From Meconema thalassinum (Eukaryota; Arthropoda; Insecta; Orthoptera; Tettigoniidae): 64,000 bases of DNA. The notes beneath the pieces were generated by a model. The model did not search any database. It was not told the origin of the DNA and worked only from the letters and a program-made list of their open reading frames with translations. Positions 10,045-22,209 of this stretch are shown one piece after another. A program made the position numbers and the translations under genes. Numbering within the stretch: position 1 is the first letter of the stretch; each line of letters opens with the position of its first letter. The stretch lies in NCBI GenBank assembly GCA_946902985.2, contig OX336396.1:232452797-232516796 (forward strand). The letters run 5' to 3'.

Positions 10045-11125
10045 ACGCCCGCTGGCAATAATTAAGACACGAGTATGTTTATAATTATAATTTCCATACG
10101 AGTGCCTTAATTACCATTATAGGCGAGTTGCATACGATAATTACAACTTTATTATATGTTCGAACATAAAAATGTATAAATATCTGTCGAGATTCTGTCG
10201 ATTCTTCTTCTTGGGAATTGTGTGGACTCAGCATTTGATCTCTACCTAATAACGAATTCCAAAGCTTTGAAACATTGTTTATCCGAAAGTAGCTCTAACA
10301 GATAGCGCACAGGTACTATAATGGATCATTTTGTTATTTTGGTCAAATAACACAAAATAGGCTGATACAAACGCTTTAAAATTAAAATGTATCGAATTAT
10401 CAACTAGTTATTCTTCAAATTCGATGCATATAGAATGTCAACGGAAGGCAAATTAATTGAGTCCCAAATAGAACAGTTTGGCATCTGGCGGAAATGTTTC
10501 GCATAAGAAATCCATTTACTGAACAGAGAGCCTGGATTATAATTTCCGTGGAACTAATATCATACGCATGCTTCATCCATGACGTTCTGGTGTGTTTATG
10601 TCAACAACAGCATTCACTAAAATTGTCGATGAAATCTTACGAATATAATGGCACTGTGTAGAAATTGGAGTTGCGGATATTAAGGTATAGTGCTATTTCT
10701 TTGCAATATTGCCCAGTTTGTTTACGCAAACATTAGGGACGGTGCACACGTTTCATGTCGGTAATGGCTAGAAGTATGGTGTCGCAAACTTCATGACGTA
10801 GATTCCAAAATTTCTTGCATATTTCATAGTACTTTCCTGTTACCGTAATGGTTCGTGCTGACTTTGTCTTTGTGTTTGGCATTGTAACTACAATGGTTGA
10901 TCCAATATAGGCTACATTGCCAACTTTCAAATCATGTAATTCATGTCCGACATATTGGATTTTGAGTGCATGTGCGAAGCTTTTCTTACTTAATTGGTCA
11001 ATGAATGAAAATATTGAGCTCAGGTTGATTGGAGAAACTGTATATAATTAAAATTAGTACTATAATGACCTCCATTATGATACAGTTTTCGGACATAAAA
11101 TATTTACATTTCGACATCACCGAAT
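10045..11125 (-). mobile_element. Crypton-like (tyrosine recombinase) derivative, copy 1
   Basis: The sequence matches, in the opposite orientation, the copy at 24 kb. On the minus strand, 10733-10930 reads TIVVTMPNTKTKSARTITV and YYEICKKFWNLR. The match is to tyrosine recombinases of the Crypton/ZMYM type from memory of the family. The upstream Arg box and downstream HxxR block are not intact. At its left end lies the family hairpin with stem TAATTAAGACAC. It is a non-autonomous or decayed copy. Confidence 0.5.
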
Positions 11126-11432
11126 ATAAATACCCCCTGGCACTATACAGCCCATGACGGGCTAAGGCCGACCAAGCGACCGCTGCCCAGCCATTTGGCC
11201 TGCAGATATTGGGGTGACGCGTGATCAGCGCGTCGGGTCCCCTCGGCCGTTAATCTTGGTATTCGTGATCGGGGCGCTGTCTCACTGTCAGACAGCTACT
11301 CAATTGTCCTCACGAGGCTGAGTGCACCCCATTCCAACCCTCACGTCAGTTTTAAAATCCCTGACGGAGCCGGGGATCGAACCCGGGGCGTCCGGGTGAG
11401 AGGCAGGTGCGCTACCCCATCGAATATATATA
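11126..11432 (-). mobile_element. SINE-5 copy (tRNA-headed)
   Basis: The minus strand begins with a strong tRNA-like head (GGTAGCGCACCTGCCTCTC and B box GGTTCGATCCC), continues through GTGCACTCAGCCTCGTGAGG and ends near 11126 in the AGCCCGTCATGGGCTG inverted motif. The head and the CACTCAGCCT block are related to SINE-2, but the 3' half is different. Confidence 0.7.
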
Positions 11433-11455
11433 AATAAATAAATAAATAAATAAAT
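11433..11455. repeat. (AAAT)n tract
   Basis: A short tetranucleotide repeat lies beside SINE-5. Several retroposons in this window end in similar tracts. Confidence 0.7.
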
Positions 11456-11587
11456 CCAACACCTAGCCACCATGGCAACAAGCACACATAGTTCTCTCTC
11501 GTCGGAGCGTGCGCTATCACCGTAGACAAGTTGGGGGAGGCACTTATAACAATATAAGAAAGGCAGACCAATAATAAAACATTCCAA

Positions 11588-11990
11588 GTGGCTAGCATTC
11601 TTGACTTTCGCATCAGAGGTCCAGGTTCGATCCCGGCTCTGCCAAGAAATTTAATTCTGGTCTGAGGGCTGGATTGGGGTACACTCAGCCTTATGACGTA
11701 AAACTTACAAGAGGTTGGTTCGATTCCTATCTTAGCCATCCTGGAAGTGTTTTTCCGTGGTTTCCCATTTTTACTCCAGATGAATGCCAGGATGGTTTCT
11801 TATTTAAGGCCACGGTGGTCTCCTTCCCAATTATGACCTGAATTAAAAATACACCCACTGATACATCCAGCCCAATAACACAGGTTAAAAGACAAACATT
11901 TTACAGTCACCAAAGTACACACGGCTGATATTCAAGCCCCTCAAATGAAACAAGAACTCTACAGAGGGTTCTTATGAACTTTGGGACGTT
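11588..11990 (+). mobile_element. SINE-2 copy a
   Basis: The head is degraded, but B box GGTTCGATCCC and GGCTCTGCCAAGAAATTT are clear, as are ACACTCAGCCTTATGACG, CGTGGTTTCCC and CCAGGATGGT. The end resembles the tail module with CAAAGTACACACGGCTG. Other copies are at 31156 and 62753. Confidence 0.7.
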
Positions 11991-12239
11991 GTAAGAGAAG
12001 GTTCAGAGGAATGATTGCGAGGCTCCATTTTAAGTCCATGCCTGATGGAATGCTCTTGACAGTTCAGTTAACACACACAGCTGTGGAGGTCGCTACATGA
12101 TGACCAGACAGGTGGTCTCAACACCAATGTACTCGTACCTCTCTTCCTCGGTCAAGTCGTATTCGTATAAATGCAGTATATTTCGTATGACATACAGAGG
12201 ATACAGTGATATTAGAGTAGGCTATATACAATATACAAG
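11991..12239. other. No recognisable feature
   Basis: I see no supported gene. The segment probably includes the 3' untranslated end of the LINE on the minus strand at 12240-13110. Confidence 0.4.
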
Positions 12240-13110
12240 TAATAAATATCAAGTAACATCCACAAACGAAACTAAAAGTCACAGTTGGATGTCCAGAGCA
12301 GTAATCCACTCCATTGCATCATTAGTTGCGTTCTGCTGGTCCTCATATCCTCCCTTGAAGGACCGTGAAGGGCATTCCGACATAATATGATGGATTGTCT
12401 GCACTGAATCGCCACAATCGCTCTGAGGACTAGAAATTTTCCCCCATTTGTGGAGCCAAAAGTTACATCTTCCGTGACCGGTCTGCACTCTGTTCAGTGA
12501 CGTCCAAATCCTTCTTGGAAGATGGAAACCAGGAGGTTTCCTGCAGGGGTCGGTGATCAATCCTAGCTCATCAGGGTTTGATGTAGTCCATTCTTCTCGC
12601 CAAGTTTCGTCCATATTGAACTTAGATTCAACAAGCATCTTGCCTAGTTGCCATGACGGATGTTGAGATTTTAATCTCCCTTGCTTCTGTGGATTACAGA
12701 CCTGATGTATGGGTAAGAGATCATTTGCAGCGCATTTTGACCATTCCCCTTCGTAGGGGAGGAGGGTGACTGTTGGATAATACTGTAGCCACTTGAGAGG
12801 TGTGGATTTGAGAGTGCCCGATATTGTTCTCATAGTATCATTTAACTGGACATCAACTTTTCCTTCATGTGCACTATTGTTCCATACGGGGCTACAATAT
12901 TGAGCAACCGAGTGTACTAAGGCGAGAGCTGTTGTGCGTAGAACAGTCGCATTTGCTCCCCAACTTGTACCACAGAGTTTGTGAAGGATGTTTTTACGTG
13001 TTCTGATTTTAGCTGCTGTTCTGCAGAGATATTCTTAGTACGTCAAAGAGCGATCCAGCAATATTTTAAGTCGTGTTCGTGATCCACTTGGAATTCAAGT
13101 AGTTACTGTC
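12240..13110 (-). mobile_element. LINE-3 fragment (jockey/CR1-like C-terminus)
   Basis: On the minus strand, 13100-12840 reads a broken RT C-terminal region (RKNILHKLCGTSWGANATVL, ALVHSVAQYCSPVWNNSAH), followed by an open 184-codon stretch. This LINE type is distinct from both RTE and LINE-2 in the window. It is 5'-truncated, without the catalytic FADD. Confidence 0.75.
12279..12833 (-). pseudogene. LINE-3 ORF, C-terminal 184 aa
   Basis: The frame begins MRTISGTLKSTPLKWLQ and contains LNRVQTGHGRC and a Cys/His block CGDSVQTIHHIMSECP near residues 138-155, like the terminal region of jockey/CR1-type retrotransposon proteins, where a conserved CDCG...HI..CP block is common; the first cysteine of CDCG is serine here. 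The preceding RT region in the same element is frameshifted. Confidence 0.7.
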
Positions 13111-13618
13111 CATTCAAAGTTGTTGAGTACGGAGGCTTGAGCCCTCCAGACTTGTAGCATTGTGTGACTCCAGCTTTAAATGAAGCATCGCCTGGAGGTG
13201 GCATGGCGTGTGGAGCAGTCTGTGTTTAACAATGCTGGGCGCGTGTCAGTTATTAAGTTAGGCCGGCAGCATCCCTCATCAGGTAGCACCTGCTAGTGAT
13301 TTGTGGACGGCACTGGACAACAACAAAAAATAATTGGGAGCAGGAGGTAACCCTATTCAAACAGAAGACAAAGTCACAGTACTCAGCTGTCAAGACCAAG
13401 GTTACAAAAGACGTTTTGCTGTCTTCATTGCCAGTTTCTGGGAAATCTGCAGAACAATGTCGCTAGTTCGAGGAGGGGGGTGACAAATACAATATATCCT
13501 CTTTAACACGATTGCATTACTTGTTCAAAAACTGACAAGGGTCTCGGGAGAAAGGTATTTCTTCTTATGCGATCACCCACCACCATAGCTCCGTGCTTTG
13601 AAACGTTTCTCTATGGTT
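13111..13618. other. No recognisable feature
   Basis: This GC-richer segment has no recognisable coding region or repeat boundary. Confidence 0.4.
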
Positions 13619-13690
13619 GTAGTTGTTGTTAATTCATTTTAGGGACTTGGGATATGTTGGTCATCCGCCCCGTGTGGTTTGTTTTGTGCT
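13619..13690 (-). repeat. SINE tail fragment
   Basis: The minus strand reads an ACACGGGGC-containing block followed by AAAATGAATTAACAACAAC, similar to the tail at 41675-41760 and the shared SINE-1/SINE-2 3' module. Confidence 0.45.
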
Positions 13691-16618
13691 TTCTTCTTTC
13701 TCTCTCCGTTAGGGTCATCTGAGGACCACGACCCAATTTCAATGTTTAGTCCTTTGTTGTTCTTTTTTCTTCCTCCAGTGCTCCTTCATCTTTTCGCTGT
13801 GTCTCTTCTTTCTCTCTTCCGACCATTTTGAGCCTGTTTTCTTATATTGCCTTCCTTGTATTCCTTCCATTCCCAATACCTTTTTTTGTTAAAAAATTCT
13901 CTCTCTAGTGCATCTTCTCCTCTTACATTGTTTTTTTTAAATCTTTATTTAGTTCTTGAAACCAGGCTGCTATCATTCATTCTATATAAATGTCAAAAAA
14001 ATAACAATCGCCTCTTCTTTATTTTCTCCGTTATGTTTTCAATGTTCCGATATATTTCTTCGTTACTTCTTAATTTACAAAACTCCGTAGGCTAGTTCTT
14101 AATGGACCGAGAATTTTGCGTATAATTTTTCTTTCTGTTGTTGTTGTTTGAGTCTTCAGTCTTTTGACTGGTTTGTTGCAGCTCTCCATGCCTCCCTGTC
14201 CTGAGCTAATCATTTCATTTCTACATAGCTACCACACCCTACATCCGAGGCAATCTGTTTAACATATTCTAACCTTGGTCTACCCCTACAGTTCTTATCC
14301 TCGACCCTTCCTTCCATAACTAAGCTTGCTATTCCTGGGTGTCTTAGTATGTGTGCTACCAACCTATCTCTTCTCTTCATTAGCAGTCGCCAGAAACATC
14401 TCTCCTCTCCCACTCGCCTTAATACCTCTTCGTTTGTAACCCTATCTACCCATCTGATCTTCATCATTCTCCTGTAACACCACATTTCAAATGCTTCAAT
14501 TCTCCTCTTTTCTGCTGCACCAATAGCCCATGTTTCACTTCCATAGAGCGCCACGCTCCAGACAAAGGCTTTCAAAAATGACTTCCTAATATCTAAATCT
14601 ATATTCGATGTCAACAGATTCCTTTTTTGTAGAAAGTCTTTCCTTGCCTGAGCCAACCTACTTTTTATATCTTCTTTGCTTCGTCCATCACTCGTTATTC
14701 TGCTTCCTAAGTAACAGAAGTCTCCTATTTCCTTCAGCTTTTCACCGGCCAATTTGACCTCCATAGAGGTTTCTGATTTATTTCGGCTGCATTCCAGTAT
14801 TTTTGTTTTACATTTATTAATTTTCATCATGAATTCCTTCCGTAAGACGGAATCCATACCATTCAAAAACTCATTCAAATACTCAGGCTTGCGGCCAAGA
14901 TGACGATGTCATCAGCAAATCTCAGGGTAGAAATTATTTCTCCTTGAATCTTCACTCCCACTTTAAATTTTTCTCCAATTTCCTTCATTGCTTGTTCAAT
15001 GTAAAGATTGAAAAGTATGGGTGATAAGTTGCAGCCTTGCCTTACACCTTTCTGAATACCAGCTTCTCTCTCATGTCCTTCAGCTCGAATGACTGCTGTC
15101 TGGTTTCCATATAGATTGTATATCACCCTCCTATCCCTGTACTTTATTCCAATAGATTTCAAAATGTCAAACAATTTAGTCCAATCAACGTTATCAAAAG
15201 CCTTTTCTAAGTCTACAAATGCCGTGAACGTTCTCTTATCTTTCCTTATTCTACCTTCCAAAATCAGCCTAAGACTTAGTTCAGCTTCCCTTGTTCCTAA
15301 ATTTCTCCTGAAACCAAACTGGTCTTCACCCAACTCCGTTTCTATCTGGCTTTCAATCCTCTTGTTAGCCTATTTTCAATTTTGAAAAAATAGGCTTATG
15401 AGATCACCTTTTGTCCGTGTGTGTGTGCGTGTGTGTGTGAGTTGTGTGTGTGCCCCCCCCCCCCCTAATAAAATCTAAACTGCTGGAGCGATTTCATTGA
15501 AACTCGGTAAGTTCATAGCACTATTCCCGGCGACCTCGACCGAGCCCTTCAAATTTTGTTACGTCTCTCCAATCCAACATGGCGGCTGTGCGAAATATTT
15601 CACTACAATTCAATATCTCCGAAACTATTACCGATATAGCCCTGAAATTGTGTACGGTGATAAAGGGCACTACTAGACGTTCACCTATGAGACTTTCAAA
15701 AACCTGGTGACTACAAAACCAACATGGCGGTCAAGCGAAGTTGAGACTTTTAGATAGACTTTTCTCGCGATCTAACTATCCAAACGTAATGAAACTTGGT
15801 TCAGCAAATGTTTATACACATTGTAATGCACTGGAGTCTAATTTAGTTCAATTGTTTACATAACCTCAAAATGGCGGCTGTGCGAAATATTTCACTGACA
15901 TTCTATATCTCCGAAACTATTGCAGATATCACCCTGAAATTTTGTACGGTGATAAAGGGTACTGATACTAGTTAACCTATGTATATTTCATAAACCTCTC
16001 TAGTACATAACGAACATGGCGACCAAGCGAATTTGAAATATTTTAATAGACTTTTCTCGTGATTTAACTCTCTGAGCGCAGTGAAATGTGGTACAGTAAA
16101 TGATTTTGCTGATTGTAATGCACTGCCATCTAATTTAATTCAATTGTTTACATAACCTCAAGATGGCGGCTGTGCGAAATTTTAAAATTAAGTTTTTATT
16201 TCTTGTGTCGTAATCATGCGATCGAAGTGAAAGTTTGAATAATGAACCTAGGCAATAATTGTCCTCGAATGGTACATAACTCTATGGCCTATATATATAA
16301 CAATCATAAATGGCGAGCTTCCGAAATATTTAGACGGTTCTCAATATCTATGAATCTTTTACAGCAACCAAACTGATTTTTTAATGTTCATAGAGACTAT
16401 GAACATATGTTCACCTATAGGACTTCAGTAACCTGGTGAGCACAAATCCAACATGGCGGCGATGCGAAGAATAAATATTTAAATGGACGTTTCTCGCGAA
16501 TTAACTATCCGAGTGCCGTGAAACGTTGCACGTTAAATGCTTATACAAATGTGGATCCACTGGCATCTAATTTATTTCAATTGTTTGCATAATCACAAGA
16601 TGGCTGCTGTGCGTAATT

Positions 16619-18772
16619 TTAAAATCTCGTTTTTACTTCTTGTGTTCTAATCATGCGATTGAAGTTTGAATACCACACGTACACAGTAATCTTAATGTGT
16701 TTGTTGTTTGAGTCTTCAGGTTTTGACTGGTTTGATGCAGCTCTCCATGCCTCCCTGTCCTGAGCTAATCGTTTCATCTCTACATAGCTCCGACACCCTA
16801 CATCCGAGGCAATCTGTTTAACATATTCGAACCTTGGTCTACCCCTACAGTTTTTGTCCTCGACCCTTCCTTCCATAACTAAGCTTGCTATTCCTGGGTG
16901 TCTTAGTATGTGTCCTACCAACCTATCTCTTCTCTTCATTAGCAGTCGCCAGAAACATCTCTCCTCTCCCACTCGTCTTAATACCCCTTTGTTTGTAACC
17001 CTATCTACCCATCTGATCTTCATCATTCTCCTGTAACACCACATTTCAAATGCTTCAATTCTCCTCCTTTCTGCTGCACCAATAGTCCAAGTTTCACTTC
17101 CATAGAGCGCCACGCTCCAGACAAAGGCTTTCAAAAATGACTTCCTAATACCTAAATCTATATTCGATGTCAGCAGATTCCTTTTTTGTAGAAATGCTTT
17201 CTTTGCCTGAGCCAACCTACTTTTAATATCCTCTTTGCTTCGTCCATCACTGGTTATTCTGCTTCCTAAGTAACAGAAGTCTCGTACTTCCTTCAGCTTT
17301 TCACCTGCCAATTTGATCTCCATAGAAGTTTCTGATTTATTTCGGCTGCATTCCAGTATTTTTGTTTTACATTTATTTATTTTCATCATGAATTCTTTCC
17401 GTAAGACGGAGTCCATACCATTCAAAAACTCATTCAAATACTCAGGCTTGTCGGCCAAGATGACGATGTCATCAGCAAATCTCAGAGTTGAAATTATTTC
17501 TCCTTGAATCTTCACTCCCACTTTAAATTTTTCTCTAATTTCCTTCATTGCTTGTTCAATGTAAAGATTGAAAAGTATGGGTGATAAGTTGCAGCCTTGC
17601 CTTACACCTTTCTGAATACCAGCTTCTCTCTCATGTCCTTCAACTCGAATGACTGCTGTCTGGTTTCTGTACAGATTGTATATCACCCTCCTATCCCTGT
17701 ACTTTATTCCAATCGATTTCAAAATGTCAAACAATTTAGTCCAATCAACGTTATCAAAAGCCTTTTCTAAGTCTACAAAAGCCATGACCGTTCTCTTATC
17801 TTTCCTTATTCTACCTTCCAAAATCAGCCTAAGACTTAGTACAGCTTCCCTTGTTCCTACATTTCTCCTTAAACCAAACTGGTCTTCACCCAACTCCGTT
17901 TCTATCTGGCTTTCAATCCTCTTGTAAATTATTCTAGACAGGATCTTTGAAGCATGAGTAATCAAGTTGATTGTACGGTAATCTTCACATCTGTCAGCTC
18001 CCACTTTCTTTGGTATAGGGATGATTACATTCTTCTTGAAATCAGGGGGTACCTCACCTGTCTCATAAATCCTACACACCAAGTGAAATAACCTGATCAG
18101 ACCTTCATCTCCTATGCAGCGTAGCAACTCAATCGGTATATCATCTATGCCTGGTGCTTTGTTCCTGCTTAAGTCTTCCAAAGCTCTATCAAATTCTGAT
18201 CTCAATATTAAATCTCCTTTCGCATCCTCATCAATTTCCTCCTCCCTTTCCATTACATGATTCTCAATCTCCTTTCCCTTATACAAACTCCCTATGTAAG
18301 CTTTCCATCTCTCAACCTTTTCTTCCCTATCTGTCAGAGGCTTTCCATTTGTGTCCTTAATATTACAGCACTTAGTCTTCTTTTCCCCGAAAGTATTCTT
18401 AATCCTTCGATAAGCTGTCTCTACTTTTCCTAATTTCAGACAATTTTCTATACCTGCACATTTCTCTTTCAACCATTCTTCTTTCGCTTCCTTGCACTTC
18501 TTGTTAACCTCATTTCTCAGACGTCTGTATTCTGCTTTACCCTTTTCATCTCTTAGATTCTTGTGTTTCCGCCTTTCATCCATCAATTCTAGTATATCCT
18601 GAGTGATCCACGGTTTTCTACCAATTCTTTCTTTCCTACCAATGTTTTCTTCTGCGGATTTTGTTATTTCATTCTTCAGAAGTGCCCATTCGTCTGTAAT
18701 TGAAGTTTGTTTAGGATTTTTCATTAGTCCTTCCTTAATACTCTTCTTGAATCTTTCGTTTACATCCTTCAC
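16619..18772 (-). pseudogene. RTE LINE-B ORF, RT domain and C-terminus (717 aa open)
   Basis: The frame covers the endonuclease-RT linker, RT motifs (NKAPGIDDIPIELLRC, GVRQGCNLSPILFNLYIEQ, catalytic FADDIVILA at about residue 440) and the RTE C-terminal region (LGSRITSDGRSKEDI, MVEGRV-like and GRPRFEYVKQIASDVG blocks). The normal stop after NQSKD, seen in LINE-A and LINE-C, is lost through a small deletion, so the frame reads about 27 codons further into the flanking repeat. The upstream endonuclease lies in another frame, so the element is not active as it stands. Confidence 0.85.
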
Positions 18773-20159
18773 GTTCAGTCTGTCTATCGCCCACCTATTT
18801 GCGCTTTTGACTTTTCTTCAGTTTCTTCAACTTTAATCTGCATTTCATTACAACCAGATTGCGATCAGAGTTTATGTCAGCACCAGGATATGTTTTACAA
18901 TCCAAAATCTGGTTTCGAAACCTCTGCTTGACCATAATGAAGTCGATTTGGTAACGCCCTGTATCTCCTGGTCTCATCCATGTGTATATTCTTCTATTGT
19001 GGTTATTGAATAAGGTGTTAATGACCAACTCATGCTCGGTGCAGAATTCTACCAGCCTGCTTCCTCGATCATTCCTTTCACCTAATCCGAAATCTCCTAC
19101 TATCTTCCCTTCTCTCCCATTTCCTACTACAGCATTCCAATCTCCCATTACTATAACATTTTCATCACCCTTGATATACCTCAGAATTTCGTCTATTTCT
19201 TCGTAGACCTATTCAACATCCTCATCATCAGCTTGACTGGTAGGCATATAGACTTGTACCACGGTGGTGCAGGTAGGTTTAGTATTGATTTTTGCTACAA
19301 TAATCCGTTCACTATATTGCTCATAATATTCCACCCGCTGTCCAAGTTTCCTACTCAATATGAGGCCAACCCCTGCTTGGCCATTGTTTGATTTAGTGCT
19401 AATGACCCTATAGTCTCCTGACCAAAAGTCCTGTTCTTCCTGCCAGCGCATTTCACTAATCCCAACCAAATCCAACCTCAACCTATCCCTTTCCCTTTCT
19501 AAGTTTTCTAACCTTCCACTTCCTAGCAGACTTCTAACATTCCACGCTCCGATCCGTAGAATGTCAGATTTCCTCTTTGTCACTTCTGTGATGTTAACCC
19601 CCTCTCGAGTAGTCTCCACCCGGAGATCCGAACGGGGGACTAGTTTACCTCCGGATTGAAATTTTACAAGGGAGGAGGCCATCATCACATGTAATTATGC
19701 ATAGGGAGGTGCATATCCTCGGGAATAGCATACGGCTGTAGTTTCCCGTTGCTTTCAGCCGTGCAGCAGGACGCAGTGTAGCCATTATTTGGCTTATATT
19801 ATCAATATCTTAACCGTCTACAAGACTAGTAAAGAATTGATTTATTCTGAAAGGCTGCTACTCCCTTTCAGAATAAGTAAAGAGCAATTCTACTAACAAA
19901 AATAGTAACCTTCTACCGTACTAACAATTAAATACCAAAATTCTACAAACAAAAAACTTAAGTTCCACCAACAACAAATACTACCACTAAAACAGTCTGT
20001 CACCAGGCACACTCACATGCACCCTCACACATCACAGTCTACTGAAACAATGAACTATAACTAATAAACAATGCAACTGCTACCAGACACACTCACACCC
20101 TCAGTCTAATAGAACAATGACATATATCTAATGTAATAGTACAATAGTAGAATGACATA
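16697..20159 (-). mobile_element. RTE-type LINE-B, nearly full length
   Basis: About 3.46 kb, the usual RTE length. It contains, on the minus strand, a 5' leader (20159-19690), an APE-type endonuclease (19688-18795) and the RT frame. The left flank AATCTTAATGT and right flank TATCTAATGT suggest a target duplication, but the 5' boundary is blurred by a short tandem duplication at 20120-20170. It sits inside H2, which makes it younger than H2 and LINE-A. Confidence 0.8.
18795..19688 (-). pseudogene. RTE LINE-B endonuclease region
   Basis: The frame reads RIGAWNVRSLLGSGRLENLE, LDLVGISEMRW, a stop codon (19209-19211), then GDWNAVVGNGREGK, TWMRPGDTGRYQIDFIMV and DINSDRNLVVMKC: the AP-endonuclease motifs (WNVR, E of ISE, GDWN, and SDRNLV where SDH is usual, so H is replaced by R). 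A single nonsense codon interrupts an otherwise open frame, and a frameshift after 18795 separates it from RT. The expected role is nicking of target DNA for target-primed reverse transcription. Confidence 0.85.
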
Positions 20160-20685
20160 TATCTAATGTAATAGTACAAAAATAAAAATCCTAACTGGCG
20201 ACCATCTGAAATATTTAGACGGTTCTCAATATCTACGAATCTGTTACAGCAATTAAACTGAAATTTTGTATGTTGATAGAGGCAATTAACATGAGCAGGA
20301 TATATGAAAATAGGCTGTATAGTTCTTCACGGAACTACTTGTAAATTATTCTAGGCAGGATCTTTGAAGCATGAGTAATCAAGCTGATTGTACGGTAATC
20401 TTCACATCTGTCAGCTCCCACTTCCTTTGGTATAGGGATGATAATATTCTTCTTGAAATCAGGGGGTACCTCACCTGTCTCATGTAACCTACACACCAAG
20501 TGAAATAACCTGATCAGACCTTCATCTCCTATGCAGCGTAGCAACTCAATCGGTATATCACCTATGCCTGGTGCTTCTAATTTTTCCAATTTATAATTTA
20601 GTATTAGACATTCACTGGCATAAAAGCATTCTGGTTTAATTACTGTTCTATAGTGCTGTATTTTCAATTTCTTACATAAATATTT

Positions 20686-20738
20686 TTAGCCTATTTTCAA
20701 TTTTGAAAAAAATAGGCTTATGAGATCACCTTTTGTCC

Positions 20739-20770
<32 letters not shown>

Positions 20771-22209
20771 TGTGTGTGTGTCCCCCTAATAACTTTTAAA
20801 CGGCTGGAGCGATTTCAATGAAACTCGGTAAGTTCATAGCACTATTCCGGGCGACCTCGACCCTGCCCTTCAAATTTTGTTACGTCCCACCAATCCAACA
20901 TGGCGGCAGTGCGAAATATTTCACCAGCATTCAATATCTCCGAAACTATTACCGATATCACCCTGGAATTTATTACGGTGATAAAGGGTACTACTATAAG
21001 TATACCTATGTGACTTTTGAAAACCAGCTAACTACAAAACCAACATGGCGGCCACGCGAATTTGCGACATTTAAATAGACGTTTCTCGCGATTTAACCAA
21101 CCAAACACAATAAAATTTGGTACCGTATATGTTTATACACATTGTAATGCACCGACATCTAACTTGGTTCAATTGTTTATATAACCACAAGATGGTGGAT
21201 GCGCGAAATATTTCACCGGCATTCTATATCTCTGAAACTATTAGCTGTATCATCTTGAAATTTTATACGGAGATAAAGGGTACTACTGGAAGTTCATCTA
21301 TAAGACTTTCAAAAAGCAGTTATCCACTAAACGAACATGGCGGCCAAGCGAATTTGAAAATTTTAAATACACCTTTCTCGCGATTTAATGTTCCAAACGC
21401 AATGAAATCTGGTACAGGAAATGTTTATCTACATTGTAATGCACTGGTATCTAATTTAGTTCAATTGTCTACATAACCTCAAGATGGCGGCTGTGCGAAT
21501 TTTAAAATTATGTTTTTATTTCTTGTATCGTAATCAAGCGATCGAAGTGAAAGTTTGAATAATGAACCTACGCAATAATTTTCCTTCAATGGTACATGAC
21601 TCTATGGCCTATACATTTAACAATCAAACATGGTGACCATCCGAAATATTCAGACGACTCTGAATATCTACGAATCTATTATAGCAATCAAACTGATTTT
21701 TTTTATATTCATGGGGGCTATGAACTTAAGTTCACCTATAGGACTTTAAATAACCTGGTGATCACAAATCCAACATGGCGGCGACGCGAAGTATAAATAT
21801 CCACAAGGACGTTTCTCGCAATTTAACCATCCGAGTGCAGTGAAACTTGGTACAGTAAATCCTTTTACGAATGTTAATCCACTGGCATCTAATTTATTTC
21901 AATTGTTTCCATAACCACAAGATGGCAGCTGTGCGAAATTTTAAAATCTCCTTATTACTTCTTGTGTCGTAATCATGCGATTGAAGTTTGAATGCTACAC
22001 GTACAGAATAATCTTCATGTAACATTACATAACTCTAGGACCTACATATATAAATTCCAACATGGCGACCATCCGAAATATTTAGTCGGTACTCAATATC
22101 TACGAATCTATTACAGCAATCCAACTGAAATTTTGTATGTTGATATTGGCAGTTAACATATGTAGGATATATGAAAATAGGCTGTATAGTTCTTCACGGA
22201 ACTACTTGT
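20686..22209 (-). mobile_element. H3: hairpin-ended repeat
   Basis: Minus strand start ACAAGTAGTTCCGTGAAG (22209) and end GGCTAA (20686) match H2. A (GT)n run lies at about 20740-20780. ATGGCGG-type motifs recur at about 20897, 21042, 21189, 21335, 21481, 21627, 21772, 21918 and 22059. It has no coding capacity. The insertion splits LINE-2 copy W within NIYNK, with no visible target duplication. Confidence 0.7.

Larger units (their letters stand above)
15365..20342 (-). mobile_element. H2: hairpin-ended repeat carrying LINE-B
   Basis: On the minus strand the element starts ACAAGTAGTTCCGTGAAG (hairpin AGTTC/GAACT) at 20342 and ends in a hairpin plus GGCTAA at 15365. A (GT)n run and C-run lie at about 15418-15470. 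The core holds ATGGCGGC-type motifs at about 15576, 15721, 15868, 16013, 16160, 16308, 16450 and 16598. LINE-B interrupts it from 16697 to about 20159. The uninterrupted LINE-A sequence at the insertion site shows no target duplication beyond bases that every H copy shares. Confidence 0.7.
14136..20571 (-). mobile_element. RTE-type LINE-A, 5'-truncated and split by H2
   Basis: The RT frame begins at 20571 (APGIGDIPIELLRC) and runs to 20343, then continues at 15364 (RIESQIETELGEDQFGF) down to 14210, with catalytic FADDIVILA near 14900. Relative to LINE-B, one base is lost near 14890, shifting the frame after ILAA. The 3' end at 14136 has a (CAA)n-type tail, as in other copies. Excising H2 joins the two parts at RIIYK/RIESQ, the order seen intact in LINE-B. 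Confidence 0.85.

Noticed and set aside
15089..15385. Plus-strand frames across the RTE LINEs
   Set aside because: They are antisense shadows of the RT reading frames and recur at the same position in both LINE copies.
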